NCBI RefSeq assembly: GCF_947654165.1
Contig: NZ_CANTKB010000016.1
Location: 1-64,000, forward strand
Direction: 5' to 3'
DNA: 64,000 nucleotides
From: an uncultured Blautia sp.
GTDB lineage: Bacteria; Bacillota; Clostridia; Lachnospirales; Lachnospiraceae
Shown: one piece after another, positions 51,529 through 61,300 of the stretch
Layout of the letters: every line of letters starts with the position of its first letter
Position numbering within the stretch: position 1 is the first letter of the stretch
Position numbers and translations under genes: made by a program
The notes under the pieces: generated by a model
What the model was told of the DNA's origin: nothing
Databases searched by the model: none
The model's input: the letters and a program-made list of their open reading frames with translations, nothing else

Positions 51529-51609
51529 TCGCTCTAACTTTTACACCACTTTACTTTATCTACTATAATACAAAAAAGCAAATCTTTTGAACGAGCTACA
51601 TTTCAGTGT

Positions 51610-54600
51610 TTACGCAAGCTCAACCCCTTTCTCTTTGCTATCTTTTCCCTGCTGTCTGGCAATGATCTCCTTATTGATTTTCAATCGCTCATGGATAGAC
51701 TTTCTCACCGTTTCCACAGTTTTTGACTTTTCGTTCCCCACAGATGCTATTATCTTCCCGGCTTTCACTTCTGATTTTGACATCATAGTCGGTTCTATCG
51801 ATCTCTCAGGTGCTTTTTCTTCCAAACTGCAGAAACTCTGCAAATACGGCAGCACATGCTCCTGCATATCCGTAAGATCCGCCATATATGCCTGAAAGAA
51901 TTCTTCTCCCTTACCCTTCTGGTAATTCAGCCAGCTTTCATCATGCAGCTTCATTTCATTCTGATTCTTCAACTGGCTCACAATACCGCCGTTTCCATCT
52001 CCGATATTGATTTTTCCCTTTAATTCCTGCATCTGGTCATGATCTGGGTAGTAAATTGTAAAGTACATCTGTACAGTTTTCTCCGGCATTCCAGTCTTTG
52101 GATCTGCTTGTGAAGCCAGTTCTTCATCCATTTTGGCGGTTATTTCATTCAGGCTTCCCAGATTCTGATAACCGGAAATGTCCATTTCCTTATCCTCACA
52201 AAAATCGATGCGGACAACCGGTACTGCTGTCTCCGGTATCTCAGGCTGATAGGCTTTCAATTTCTCCAGAAGTTCTTCTGCCCGTGGAGATTCTTCGCAT
52301 TCCTCATCTATAATATCTTTCAAAAACGGAATGTACCTATGGGCATATCCGCATCTTAATTCCAGTGCAACAGTTTCCACCATATCTTCCTCCGGGCTAA
52401 AATTATCATGATAATCATAATGATCAAAGTCTTCCGCTAATTGATCCAGTGCTGCAGCAAGTTCATCCGCAGTCATTTTGTCCGGATAATAATGGACAAT
52501 TAATTCCTTTGGAGGATAATACCGAAAATCTGGGAACGCTTCTACAATCTTTTCCAGTGCTTCATGTACCATTGGAATGGCTGCCAGGAATGCCACCTCA
52601 TCCAGGCTGTCTCCCCGGATCGCTTTCCGACTGACCAGAGATACCTCCGCCTCATCATAAAAAGTATCATTCGGGTCACGGTAAATAATGCCCATGCCGT
52701 TTCCATAGTAGCTTAACGATGGGTCATCAATTATTTCCCGGTATTTTGCAAGGATCTCATCCAGATTGGTACTCTTATAAATGTTGCCAAGGCTATGGTA
52801 TTCATCACATTCTGCAGCATAGTATTCCAGATACGGCTCTTTCTTCGGTGGCATATTGTTCAGGACATTATCGATCATGTTGTAGTTTGCTTCCTCCAGT
52901 TCTTCCACTTTCGCCAATGGCTTGTACTCCCCTCTGGCTTTCATCTGCTCCATTTTTTCATCCAGATACCGATCTGATTTTTCAAGAAATTCTTCCAATG
53001 CGCCCGTTTTGTCCGGTCTGATCGGGTTCATATCCACTTTCATATTTCCGACCTTATACCCAGCTTCATTCAATACAGAAAATAAATCATCCTCTCGTAC
53101 AGTTCCCTCATAAGCAATTACCACATCCACATCAGAATCCTCATTATATAGCCCATCCCTTGTACGGCTTCCGTACACACGCACAGCCTGTATCCTGGCA
53201 TCCAGATCATTTTCAATAATCTCTGCCTGTGCAATCGCCCATACTGTCTCCTCGATTTCTGACCGGCTCATTCCATTTAATCCGGCTTCCGCTTCCGTAT
53301 GATCCGAAATAACCGGTACCCGATTTCTCTGGCTTCTTGCTTCCAGAAGGATCTCTGCCTCTACTTCTTCTGCTTTTTCCAGCAGTTCATCATAATCTAC
53401 CGGTATCCGTTCTAACTGATCCAGACCTTCATCCTCTAAAATATCCTGAACAGCCTCTCTCATAGAAATATCCGGATTGTCCAAGATCCCTCCGTCCATG
53501 AGTTTATACTCCTTATCGTAAAAGGAATAATCATATCCTTCCGTTGCCACCTGAATAGCAAAATATTGATCCCCGATTCGGTAAGCCACTTCCTCTTGGT
53601 TCAATTCCGGCTCTAATTGCAGAAAATCCGGCAATTCACGGAAACTGATACTGTCTACAAAATAAGCTTTTACATTCCCATTCTCATTGAGGACTACAAT
53701 ATCACTGACCGATAAGGAATGCCCGGTATAATCTGCCGGATGGGCAATATTGAACTTTTCATACAGAGAATCCAGTGTATCGCCATATCGCATTTCATCG
53801 GAATAGATTAGCTCGTAGTCCTCTTTTTTCACCTGATACCCATGCCTTTCAATAAAATTTATATCCATAAATTCATATTCTCTGCCGGGACTGCCGTCTA
53901 TGATCTGGTATATTCCATATCTGTTTTCTGTCCCCAGAAGAAGTTTCGCCTCTTTCAGTGACTTTATCTGTGGATACTCCTGCATCCGTTTTTCCAACGT
54001 CCTGATCCGTTCCACATCCACTCTCTCCATCTGGTAATGCTCCGGTCCTCTCTCAATCTCCATCCGTTCACGCACCGCAATCGGTCTTGGATAAGTAGTA
54101 ATCAGAAATACTGTCTCCTCCGCATCGAACATCCTTAATGCTTCATCTTTATCAAGATCTGTCATTGGAGGCTGATACAATCCAGCTTCCTCAAAATCTA
54201 TTTCGTCCTCCTGTTCCTGCATACGATGCCACGCCTCTTTTTCAATTCCATAGAGACCTTCATGTTCCAGTATCATCTCTCTGCTGGCATAGTCCCCATG
54301 GTAACCATCTGACTGCAGGCAGAACACCTTTTCCCCGACACGATGAAGCTCCAATGCCATCTCCTGACGAAGCGGAAACATGTCATCTGCGGTATAGCCA
54401 TATCCTTTTAGCTCTGCCATTCCTACGGAACGGTCTGGGAATCCGTCAATTTCCTCTCTGGCATCCCCCAGGATTTCATCCACCTTCTCTTCATCCGAGG
54501 AACGGACAGCGTCTGCAAGGTCTCTGACCATTTTTCTTATTTTATAATCATCCCCGGTCATAGCCGCATACTCCAAAACCTGTTCTTTCTGTTTCTCCGT

Positions 54601-54699
54601 AAACACAATATTTTCCCGCTGTTCTGCCCGTTCCATCTGTCTCTGGGCATAATCCCGAACTTCTTTTTCTGCCATTGTCATATTCCTGTTCATTGCCAT
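51610..54699 (-). CDS. Large polyvalent ICE protein with YodL-like and nucleotidyltransferase domains
   Basis: A 1029-residue acidic, multi-domain protein of the type found beside sortase and methylase-helicase genes in Clostridia ICEs. Residues ~205-350 match the YodL-like unit (LKEAKLLLGTENRYGIYQI, EYEFMDINFIERHG, LSVSDIVVLNENGNVKAYFV). Near residue 507 is a polymerase-beta-type nucleotidyltransferase motif, YGSRTRDGLYNEDSDVDVVI, with the GS and DxD residues intact. The remainder is acidic alpha-beta sequence of DUF4316-like character. Start ATG at 54699 after GGGAGGAAATGCGT. Such proteins may protect or modify incoming DNA or recipient defences; role not known. Confidence 0.8.
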   Translation of the reverse strand: MAMNRNMTMAEKEVRDYAQRQMERAEQRENIVFTEKQKEQVLEYAAMTGDDYKIRKMVRDLADAVRSSDEEKVDEILGDAREEIDGFPDRSVGMAELKGYGYTADDMFPLRQEMALELHRVGEKVFCLQSDGYHGDYASREMILEHEGLYGIEKEAWHRMQEQEDEIDFEEAGLYQPPMTDLDKDEALRMFDAEETVFLITTYPRPIAVRERMEIERGPEHYQMERVDVERIRTLEKRMQEYPQIKSLKEAKLLLGTENRYGIYQIIDGSPGREYEFMDINFIERHGYQVKKEDYELIYSDEMRYGDTLDSLYEKFNIAHPADYTGHSLSVSDIVVLNENGNVKAYFVDSISFRELPDFLQLEPELNQEEVAYRIGDQYFAIQVATEGYDYSFYDKEYKLMDGGILDNPDISMREAVQDILEDEGLDQLERIPVDYDELLEKAEEVEAEILLEARSQRNRVPVISDHTEAEAGLNGMSRSEIEETVWAIAQAEIIENDLDARIQAVRVYGSRTRDGLYNEDSDVDVVIAYEGTVREDDLFSVLNEAGYKVGNMKVDMNPIRPDKTGALEEFLEKSDRYLDEKMEQMKARGEYKPLAKVEELEEANYNMIDNVLNNMPPKKEPYLEYYAAECDEYHSLGNIYKSTNLDEILAKYREIIDDPSLSYYGNGMGIIYRDPNDTFYDEAEVSLVSRKAIRGDSLDEVAFLAAIPMVHEALEKIVEAFPDFRYYPPKELIVHYYPDKMTADELAAALDQLAEDFDHYDYHDNFSPEEDMVETVALELRCGYAHRYIPFLKDIIDEECEESPRAEELLEKLKAYQPEIPETAVPVVRIDFCEDKEMDISGYQNLGSLNEITAKMDEELASQADPKTGMPEKTVQMYFTIYYPDHDQMQELKGKINIGDGNGGIVSQLKNQNEMKLHDESWLNYQKGKGEEFFQAYMADLTDMQEHVLPYLQSFCSLEEKAPERSIEPTMMSKSEVKAGKIIASVGNEKSKTVETVRKSIHERLKINKEIIARQQGKDSKEKGVELA

Positions 54700-54712
54700 A
54701 CGCATTTCCTCC

Positions 54713-55477
54713 CTATGCTCCAATTCTTCTGGCAAGTACAATTAGCCTGCCGTTGGTGCTGGAATATTCACAGGTAGATAAAGAAAGCAGCTCATCATCC
54801 TCCCTGACGGTAACCCCCGTCGGATAAAGCTGATAAGCTGCCATTTTCTGTAAATAATCCATCTGCTGTTTTCGTGTTTCTTTGTGTAAAAAATCATAAT
54901 AACCACCGCTTTGTGCCACATTCGTCACATACACAGCAGCCACTTCATACTGGTATTTCTGGTTTTCCAGATATAGTGTGATCTCCTTATGCTCATGATA
55001 AAACTCTTCTTTTTTATATCCATTCAATTGCTTGAACATACTGCCATCTTTCATTTGGTGACCATAAATAATCAAATGTTCCTGCCCGGCATCAATATCA
55101 TTCCGGCAGTCCAGCATTAAGGTTCCACAGATGGCATAATTCTTTTGAAAATCATGGCGAAGATAAAACTCATTGTCTTCTCCCTGCACGACCGGATAAC
55201 TGATATCGGTTCCATCAATCTTCAGCCACCCGATGCAGTCTGCATTTTCATCCAGCAAAGCCTGATAATCAAAATCATCTATCTCTGTCATTGGATTATC
55301 CGCATTGGAACCAGTCCCGTCTTCCTCTGTATCCTTTTCCGGGAATGCTATCTCTTCCACCTGACGGTAATTCTGCCTGTTGTCATAAGAATCCTGCCAG
55401 TAATCCAAGAGGTATTTCCCACATATCAACGAAACAACCAGAAACACAATCAATAATACTTTCTCTGTTCTCTTCAC
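54713..55477 (-). CDS. srtB: Class B sortase
   Basis: A 254-residue sortase: N-terminal membrane anchor (~6-24), then the catalytic fold with H140 (IIYGHQM), C236 (LSTCEYS) and R244 (NGRLIVLARR), all present. Sortase B enzymes attach surface proteins to the wall; in ICEs they probably fix adhesins or pilus-like proteins that help mating contact. The start is GTG after GGAGGTGCTAT. It lies 13 bp before the polyvalent protein gene. No LPxTG-type substrate gene is in the window. Confidence 0.92.
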   Translation of the reverse strand: MKRTEKVLLIVFLVVSLICGKYLLDYWQDSYDNRQNYRQVEEIAFPEKDTEEDGTGSNADNPMTEIDDFDYQALLDENADCIGWLKIDGTDISYPVVQGEDNEFYLRHDFQKNYAICGTLMLDCRNDIDAGQEHLIIYGHQMKDGSMFKQLNGYKKEEFYHEHKEITLYLENQKYQYEVAAVYVTNVAQSGGYYDFLHKETRKQQMDYLQKMAAYQLYPTGVTVREDDELLSLSTCEYSSTNGRLIVLARRIGA

Positions 55478-55626
55478 ATAGCACCTCCTTCCGGGCATGA
55501 AAAAACCGGCAGGTATTTCACTGCCGGCGAATATCGGTTATAAACCATGATCGAATTTAATTACTTTTGAGTTCCATTGTCATTAAATATTGCATCATAG
55601 AAATTTGAGGTAAATAAATGTTTGAC

Positions 55627-56469
55627 TTATTGATAAAATTGCTTGATTGCGTTTGCAAAAAAATCAGATGCCCCTTCACCATAATCTGCATCAATTTTTT
55701 CTCGCACCCTCGTATCACGATATGATTCTGCGACAGAAAGCATAACTGGTTTTTCATCTTTAATCTGATAAAGCATTTTCATAATAAATCCATACTCTGC
55801 TACTGCTTCTTTGATTTCAAAAGAATCCAGTGGATACTCTCTTCTTGCCAATAATTTTCTCAAAACTGTATCGATTCGTTTATTAAAGCATTCTGCTGTT
55901 TCCTTACTGATTGGATTGTTAGCAAAAGACAAAAATGCTTCTTTACTTCCATACCAATCGATAACTTTTGCATATCGCTCCTGCATATCTTTTGAAGACA
56001 TAACCTCAATATAATGCTGTTTCCATTCTTCTTCACTTCCAAACTCGTTAATTGAAATCTTTCTTATATTTTCAGGCATATGATCAAACATAGTCTGAAA
56101 CATTTCTTCGATTTCCTTCTCATTGAATACTGAAAAATCCATTTTGTTCTCTCCTTTCAGAATATCATCAATACTTGCAATTAAACGCTCCATACGTTCT
56201 TTTTTTGCAACAAGCATTTTTCTCTGCATCTGCAGAATTTGGTTTCTATCAAAATCAGGAGATGTTATAATAGATTTTATTTCTTTTAAAGGAATATCAA
56301 ACTCACGAAAGAACAGTATTTGCTGTAATGTTTCTAAAGCTTTGTCATCATAGAGTCTGTATCCCGCCTCACTCTTTGCTGTCGGCTTCAATAATCCAAT
56401 CTCATCATAATAATGAAGTGTACGTGCACTGATCCCTGTGATTTCTGCAATTTCCTTTACGGTCATCAT
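55627..56469 (-). CDS. MerR regulator with TipAS antibiotic-binding domain
   Basis: A 280-residue protein: MerR winged helix (TVKEIAEITGISARTLHYYDE), coiled-coil dimer helix (~75-115) and a C-terminal TipAS domain (~150-280, with YGSKEAFLSFANNPISKETA and a C-terminal FFANAIKQFY). TipA-class proteins bind cyclic peptide antibiotics or other drugs and activate resistance genes. Its own promoter has the MerR 19-bp spacer (56500-56530). It lies among cargo genes inserted in the ICE backbone. Confidence 0.92.
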   Translation of the reverse strand: MMTVKEIAEITGISARTLHYYDEIGLLKPTAKSEAGYRLYDDKALETLQQILFFREFDIPLKEIKSIITSPDFDRNQILQMQRKMLVAKKERMERLIASIDDILKGENKMDFSVFNEKEIEEMFQTMFDHMPENIRKISINEFGSEEEWKQHYIEVMSSKDMQERYAKVIDWYGSKEAFLSFANNPISKETAECFNKRIDTVLRKLLARREYPLDSFEIKEAVAEYGFIMKMLYQIKDEKPVMLSVAESYRDTRVREKIDADYGEGASDFFANAIKQFYQ

Positions 56470-56499
56470 TATCATTATCCTCCTGTCTTTGATAATCTG

Positions 56500-56530
56500 A
56501 ATATACTCTATGACGTTCCGTGAAGGTCAA
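56500..56530 (-). promoter_or_regulatory. TipA/MerR-type promoter, 19-bp spacer
   Basis: On the minus strand TTGACC, a 19-bp spacer with imperfect dyad CTTCACGGAACGTCA, then TATATT. Fits autoregulation by the TipAS protein. Confidence 0.78.
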
Positions 56531-56615
56531 TACTTTTCTTTAAAGTTCTGCGCTGAAAAACAGAATCATTCCACTCAAAGAATAATAATTATTCAGTTCT
56601 ACAAACTGGAAGTTG

Positions 56616-57296
56616 TTAATGAATCACTTTATAACGCAATCTAATATATGACTCCTCCAAAACCGTACATTCTTGTAATTTCAACACGCCTAATTGTGAT
56701 AGTTCACTTTTTGATAGTAAGGATTTTCCATCAATCAAAGTGGAGGTATCTTTACCTCCAATTAAAACAGGGGCAACAACAATATCAATATAATCGAAAA
56801 GTTTTTCCCGAAGGAATAACCCATTTAACGTACCACCGCTTTGTATAGTGATCCTCTGACAGCCATATTCTGACTTAAGTTCTGTAAGAGCATCTGCCAA
56901 AGATAGTTCACTTTGATAAATAATATGAAGATTGGTTTCCTTTATCTGAAATGCTGGATGGTCTTTATTGGAAGTAATCAACACAAATTCTTTTGATAAG
57001 GCACAAAAATAGCGAATACCATGTTCAGTCAAATGACTGTTGTCAATTATCACAAAGGAAACAGGTGACTTGTTCGGCAGTTCTTTCATGTTAATACCAA
57101 TTTTTTCCTGTACTCTGCCAGAGTTGAGCGACCATAAATCTGTTGTCTGCTCTATCTCATAATATTGGTGTAGTCCTTCCTGAACGCCCATAATTTTAGG
57201 GAAATCTTTGTCCACATCTAAATCATCTGTTGCTCCTGTGCTGATTTTTCCGTCAACAGACATCAGCATAAATAATGTCGTAATAGGTCTGTCCAT
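56616..57296 (-). CDS. RibD C-terminal / dihydrofolate reductase-like protein
   Basis: A 226-residue RibD_C-family protein: TTLFMLMSVDGKISTG opening, ITIQSGGTLNGLFLREKL (nucleotide loop), and VVAPVLIGGKDTSTLIDGKS. The family reduces pyrimidine or pterin-like substrates with NAD(P)H; members next to TipAS regulators are sometimes linked to drug resistance, which is only inference here. RBS GGAGGGATAAA before ATG. Next to the TipAS gene on the same strand. Confidence 0.85.
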   Translation of the reverse strand: MDRPITTLFMLMSVDGKISTGATDDLDVDKDFPKIMGVQEGLHQYYEIEQTTDLWSLNSGRVQEKIGINMKELPNKSPVSFVIIDNSHLTEHGIRYFCALSKEFVLITSNKDHPAFQIKETNLHIIYQSELSLADALTELKSEYGCQRITIQSGGTLNGLFLREKLFDYIDIVVAPVLIGGKDTSTLIDGKSLLSKSELSQLGVLKLQECTVLEESYIRLRYKVIH

Positions 57297-57359
57297 TTTA
57301 TCCCTCCAAATACCGATTTATCTAACTCTTTAACCTGAAAATAAAGTGATCAATCAACT

Positions 57360-58250
57360 TTATCCTCTGTTGCTGCAAATCATTCTTGCATATTTATTCT
57401 TTGAATCTTCAACAACACGAATCTCCCCCTGTTTAATATAATACTCTATTCTTCGATGGTACCACCAGTCTCCCACCCCAATTTGCGACTGACCAAGGAT
57501 ATCCCCAATCAGTCTGGCCTCTTTCAATGGAACATTTTTCAGCCTTTTCCATATTAGGAAATCATAGAAATCTTCCTGAACGCTAAGGACTTTGCCATTA
57601 ACTACCGCGCGAAGCGGGCTGTTCTCTTCAATCAACTCACTCCATAACATAGCATACATACGAACTTCTTCTTTTGAAAGCGCTTTTTCATATGGTAAAA
57701 ATCCTGCAAATTCTTCTGCGGATACCTCACTCCAACTTTGGTAAGAGACAATGCAATTCTCCCGAACGATATGCGCTGGAAGCTTTACTGCTGATATTTC
57801 GTTTTCATACCCTTTTAATATCTGGCACAAGCTATAAAAACCGCATCTGGAATAGGGAGTATCACTGTACCATATCCTGACAGCTTCTCCGTGATCCAGA
57901 AATTCCATCAATCGATATAATTCTTTTGCATAAACATCTCCGGCATTTTTCAGTTCTTCCTCTGTCTCTCCATCCTGTTCCCACTGATTTTGCGCATACA
58001 TAGAATAAATCAGTTCCCTGCGGTAAGGACTGTCCATTTGCTCTTTGATGTTTCCAATATCCATCATAAAGCCAAGACAAATCACTTCCTCCGATGTCCC
58101 CTCTATCCATCCGGTAAAAGGTTTTTGTGGCGGCGTCTTTTTCCCTGCCATCCATACAGAAACAGGACCATTAACCTTACCAACCACTATTTTATTTTTT
58201 GCTGCTTTCATGGAACCGGCTTCGCTGTCACCAAACAATATTTCAATCAT
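57360..58250 (-). CDS. DUF1835-type protein
   Basis: A 296-residue protein with an N-terminal DUF1835-like domain (MIEILFGDSEAGSMKAAK, then WIEGTSEEVICLGFMMDIGN) and a C-terminal helical part with DUF3658-like features (YQSWSEVSAEEFAGFLPYEK, RLIGDILGQSQIGVGDWWYH). Function unknown. The ATG at 58250 after AGAGGAAATGGGGTTA begins at the conserved domain. Cytosolic; no TM segments. A cargo gene between the sortase and helicase genes. Confidence 0.78.
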   Translation of the reverse strand: MIEILFGDSEAGSMKAAKNKIVVGKVNGPVSVWMAGKKTPPQKPFTGWIEGTSEEVICLGFMMDIGNIKEQMDSPYRRELIYSMYAQNQWEQDGETEEELKNAGDVYAKELYRLMEFLDHGEAVRIWYSDTPYSRCGFYSLCQILKGYENEISAVKLPAHIVRENCIVSYQSWSEVSAEEFAGFLPYEKALSKEEVRMYAMLWSELIEENSPLRAVVNGKVLSVQEDFYDFLIWKRLKNVPLKEARLIGDILGQSQIGVGDWWYHRRIEYYIKQGEIRVVEDSKNKYARMICSNRG

Positions 58251-58396
58251 TAACCCCATTTCCTCTCTGGCTAAACTCACTTTTGGATACATTATCCGAA
58301 TACCCTTGTCTCCTCGACTTCCAATTTGTTCATTTTAAGGGGCACAACCCTGTGTCCCTATTTTACACCTTATAACCTGTCTTGTATATCAAAAGA

Positions 58397-61300
58397 TTAC
58401 CCGATACACGCTTCTGTAGTTCTCATTGTCGGCTCTTTTCCCTCCTGTTTCTGGCTGTTCTGCTTGATGGCAGTAATTCTGTCATGAAGGGACTGGTGTT
58501 CCTCTTTTTCCTCGTCCTGCTCTTCTTCCCCCTCCATCACAGTTTCCTTTTCGTCCATGTTCAGCAATGCATTCAGTTCCGACAGACGCTCCAGTTTCTG
58601 GTTTAGTTCTTCCTCTTTCGGAAACGGTTTTTTCACCTCTTCCATCGCATTCTTCAGCTGTCCCTGCACTGTCTCAAGCTTTTGCTCTGCTTCCGCCAGT
58701 TTTTGTGGGATTGCCTCCAATGCATTATTGATCCTGATGATATTTCCGTTTTCATCGGAGCCAAGGCTGACACGATATACATTTTCATTTTTCAGGAAAA
58801 GGATAAATTCCTTGTTCCAGGAATCAAACTTTAAGCGAATTGAAAATCCCTGATACTGTCCGACATTGATCATGGCATCTGCCTGTTTCATGGACTGACA
58901 GACGGCAAGAAGGGCTGCTCCCGCTTCTTTTTTCTCAGAGAATACTGTCCCACCGACTTCCATCACAAATTTCTCCGGATCCGTGATCTTATTTGCCTGA
59001 TACTTTTCCAGATCCGCCCTTAATCCTTCGATACTTTCCTTCAGCTTTGCGATCTGCTGTGGATAATTCTTTGCAATATCATCTTCCAAACGGTAATGGT
59101 TGCTCACAAAATTGGCTTTCAGCAGTTTTAACTTTGAGACTTCTATATCCAGTGACATTTTCTCCTTAATCGCCGGATTCCCCGTTGCCAGGGCTTTTAC
59201 TTCCGCATAGGACAATGCCGTATCATCCACATCCTCACAGCTTCGTACCGGAGATTTGCTTGTCATGATCTGGGAGATGAATTTCTGCTTGCTTTCGATC
59301 AGCTGCCACATAAAGCTGTCAAAGGTTCCTTCCGTCACATACCGATAGATATGCACTTTCTGATTCATGTTGCCCTGGCGAATGATACGGCCCTCCCTTT
59401 GTTCCAAATCGGAGGGTTTCCAGCCCACGTCCAGATGGTGCAGGGCAATCAGCCGGTCCTGAACGTTGGTCCCAGCGCCCATCTTAGCAGTGGAACCTAG
59501 CAAAAAACGGACCTGCCCGGATTTTACTTTACTGAACAGCTCCGTTTTCTTTACCTCTGTATTGGCAGCATGAATAAATGCGATTTCCGCCTCCGGCACT
59601 CCCTTGGCCATGAGTTTCTTTTTCAGATCATCATAGACGTTAAAAGTGCCATCCCCCTTTGGTGTGCTAAGGTCACAAAAAATGATCTGGGCAGACCTTT
59701 TTGATACCGTCTCCTTCCAGATGGCAAAGCTTTTCTCCACACAGGCACAAATTTTACTTTCCCCATCATCTGGGAGCATTGGATTCACAAGGCGCTGATC
59801 CAACGCCAGCTTTCTTCCGTCATTCGTCACCTTAAGCATGTTATCGACGGAGGAATCCACAATACCATTTCGGATCACTTCTGCCCGCTCTCCAAGACTT
59901 GCAACAATGTCTTTCTGATATTCTGTCGGCTTTAACACCACGGTCTCATACTCTGCTTCCGGTACTGGCAGTTCCAACTGGTCTGCCGTCTTAATATCGG
60001 CAATCTCCTTAAACATACTCATAAGTTCCGGGATATTGTAAAATCTGGCAAACCTGGATTTTGCCCGGTATCCGGTACCTTCCGGAGCCAGTTCGATACT
60101 GGTCACAACTTCACCAAAGGTGGATGCCCAGGAATCAAAATGTCCCAGTCCCATCCGGTTCAGTTTGCCATATTGCAGGTAACGCTGCATGGTATAAAGT
60201 TCTGTCATGCTGTTGCTGACCGGTGTGCCCGTTGCGAAAGTAATGCCTTTCCCGCCGGTGATCTCATCCAGATACTGGCATTTGTTGAACATATCCGCCG
60301 ATTTCTGGGCTTCATTCTGGGCGATGCCTGCCACATTCCGCATTTTTGTGTAAAGGAACGCATTTTTGTAATAGTGGGCTTCATCCACATACAGACGGTC
60401 TACCCCAAGTTCCTCAAACGTTACCACATCATCCTTTTTCTCTTTGTTCTCCAGCTTTTCCAGACGTCTCCTGAGACTTTTCTTTGTCTTTTCCAGCTGT
60501 TTTACTGTAAAACAGCTTCCATCAACCTCATACTTTGCCGCCTGAATCCCTGCTTCCAGTTCTTCGATCTGCTCTTCGATGACCTTTTTCTGGCGTTCTT
60601 CCGATAAGGGGATCCTCTCAAACTGGGAATGCCCGATGATCACTGCATCATAGTTGCCCATTGCGATTCTGGCACAGAACTTCTTGCGGTTTGCCGGTTC
60701 AAAATCTTTCTTTGTTGCCACAAGGATATTGGCTCCCGGATAAAGCTGCAGGAACTCGGCTCCCCACTGTTCCGTCAGGTGATTTGGAACTACAAAAAGG
60801 CTTTTCTGGGCAATGCCAAGACGTTTGCTCTCCATAGCTGCGGCTACCATCTCATAGGTCTTTCCACTTCCCACTACATGGGCAAGCAGGACATTGTCCC
60901 CATAAAGCTGATGGGCAACCGCATTTTTCTGGTGCGGACGGAGCTCTATTTCCGGATTCATTCCCGGAAAGGTCAGATGGCTACCATCGTATTCCCTGGG
61001 GCGGATAGAATTGAAGCGTTCATTATAAATCCTGCACAGCTTCTCCCTCCGTTCCTGGTCCCTGAAGATCCAGTCCTTAAATGCTTCCTTGATCGCATCC
61101 TGTTTCTGGGTTGCCAGCATCGTTTCTTTTTTATTCAAGACACGGATTTCATTTCCCTCTGCATCAATCTTTGTGTCATAGATCCGTACATCTTTTAAAT
61201 TCAGGGTTTCTTCCAGAATCTTATAGGCATTGATCCGGCTGGTACCATACGTTGCCGTGGTCAGCACATTCCGGTCACTGTCTGCATTTTTACCACTGAT

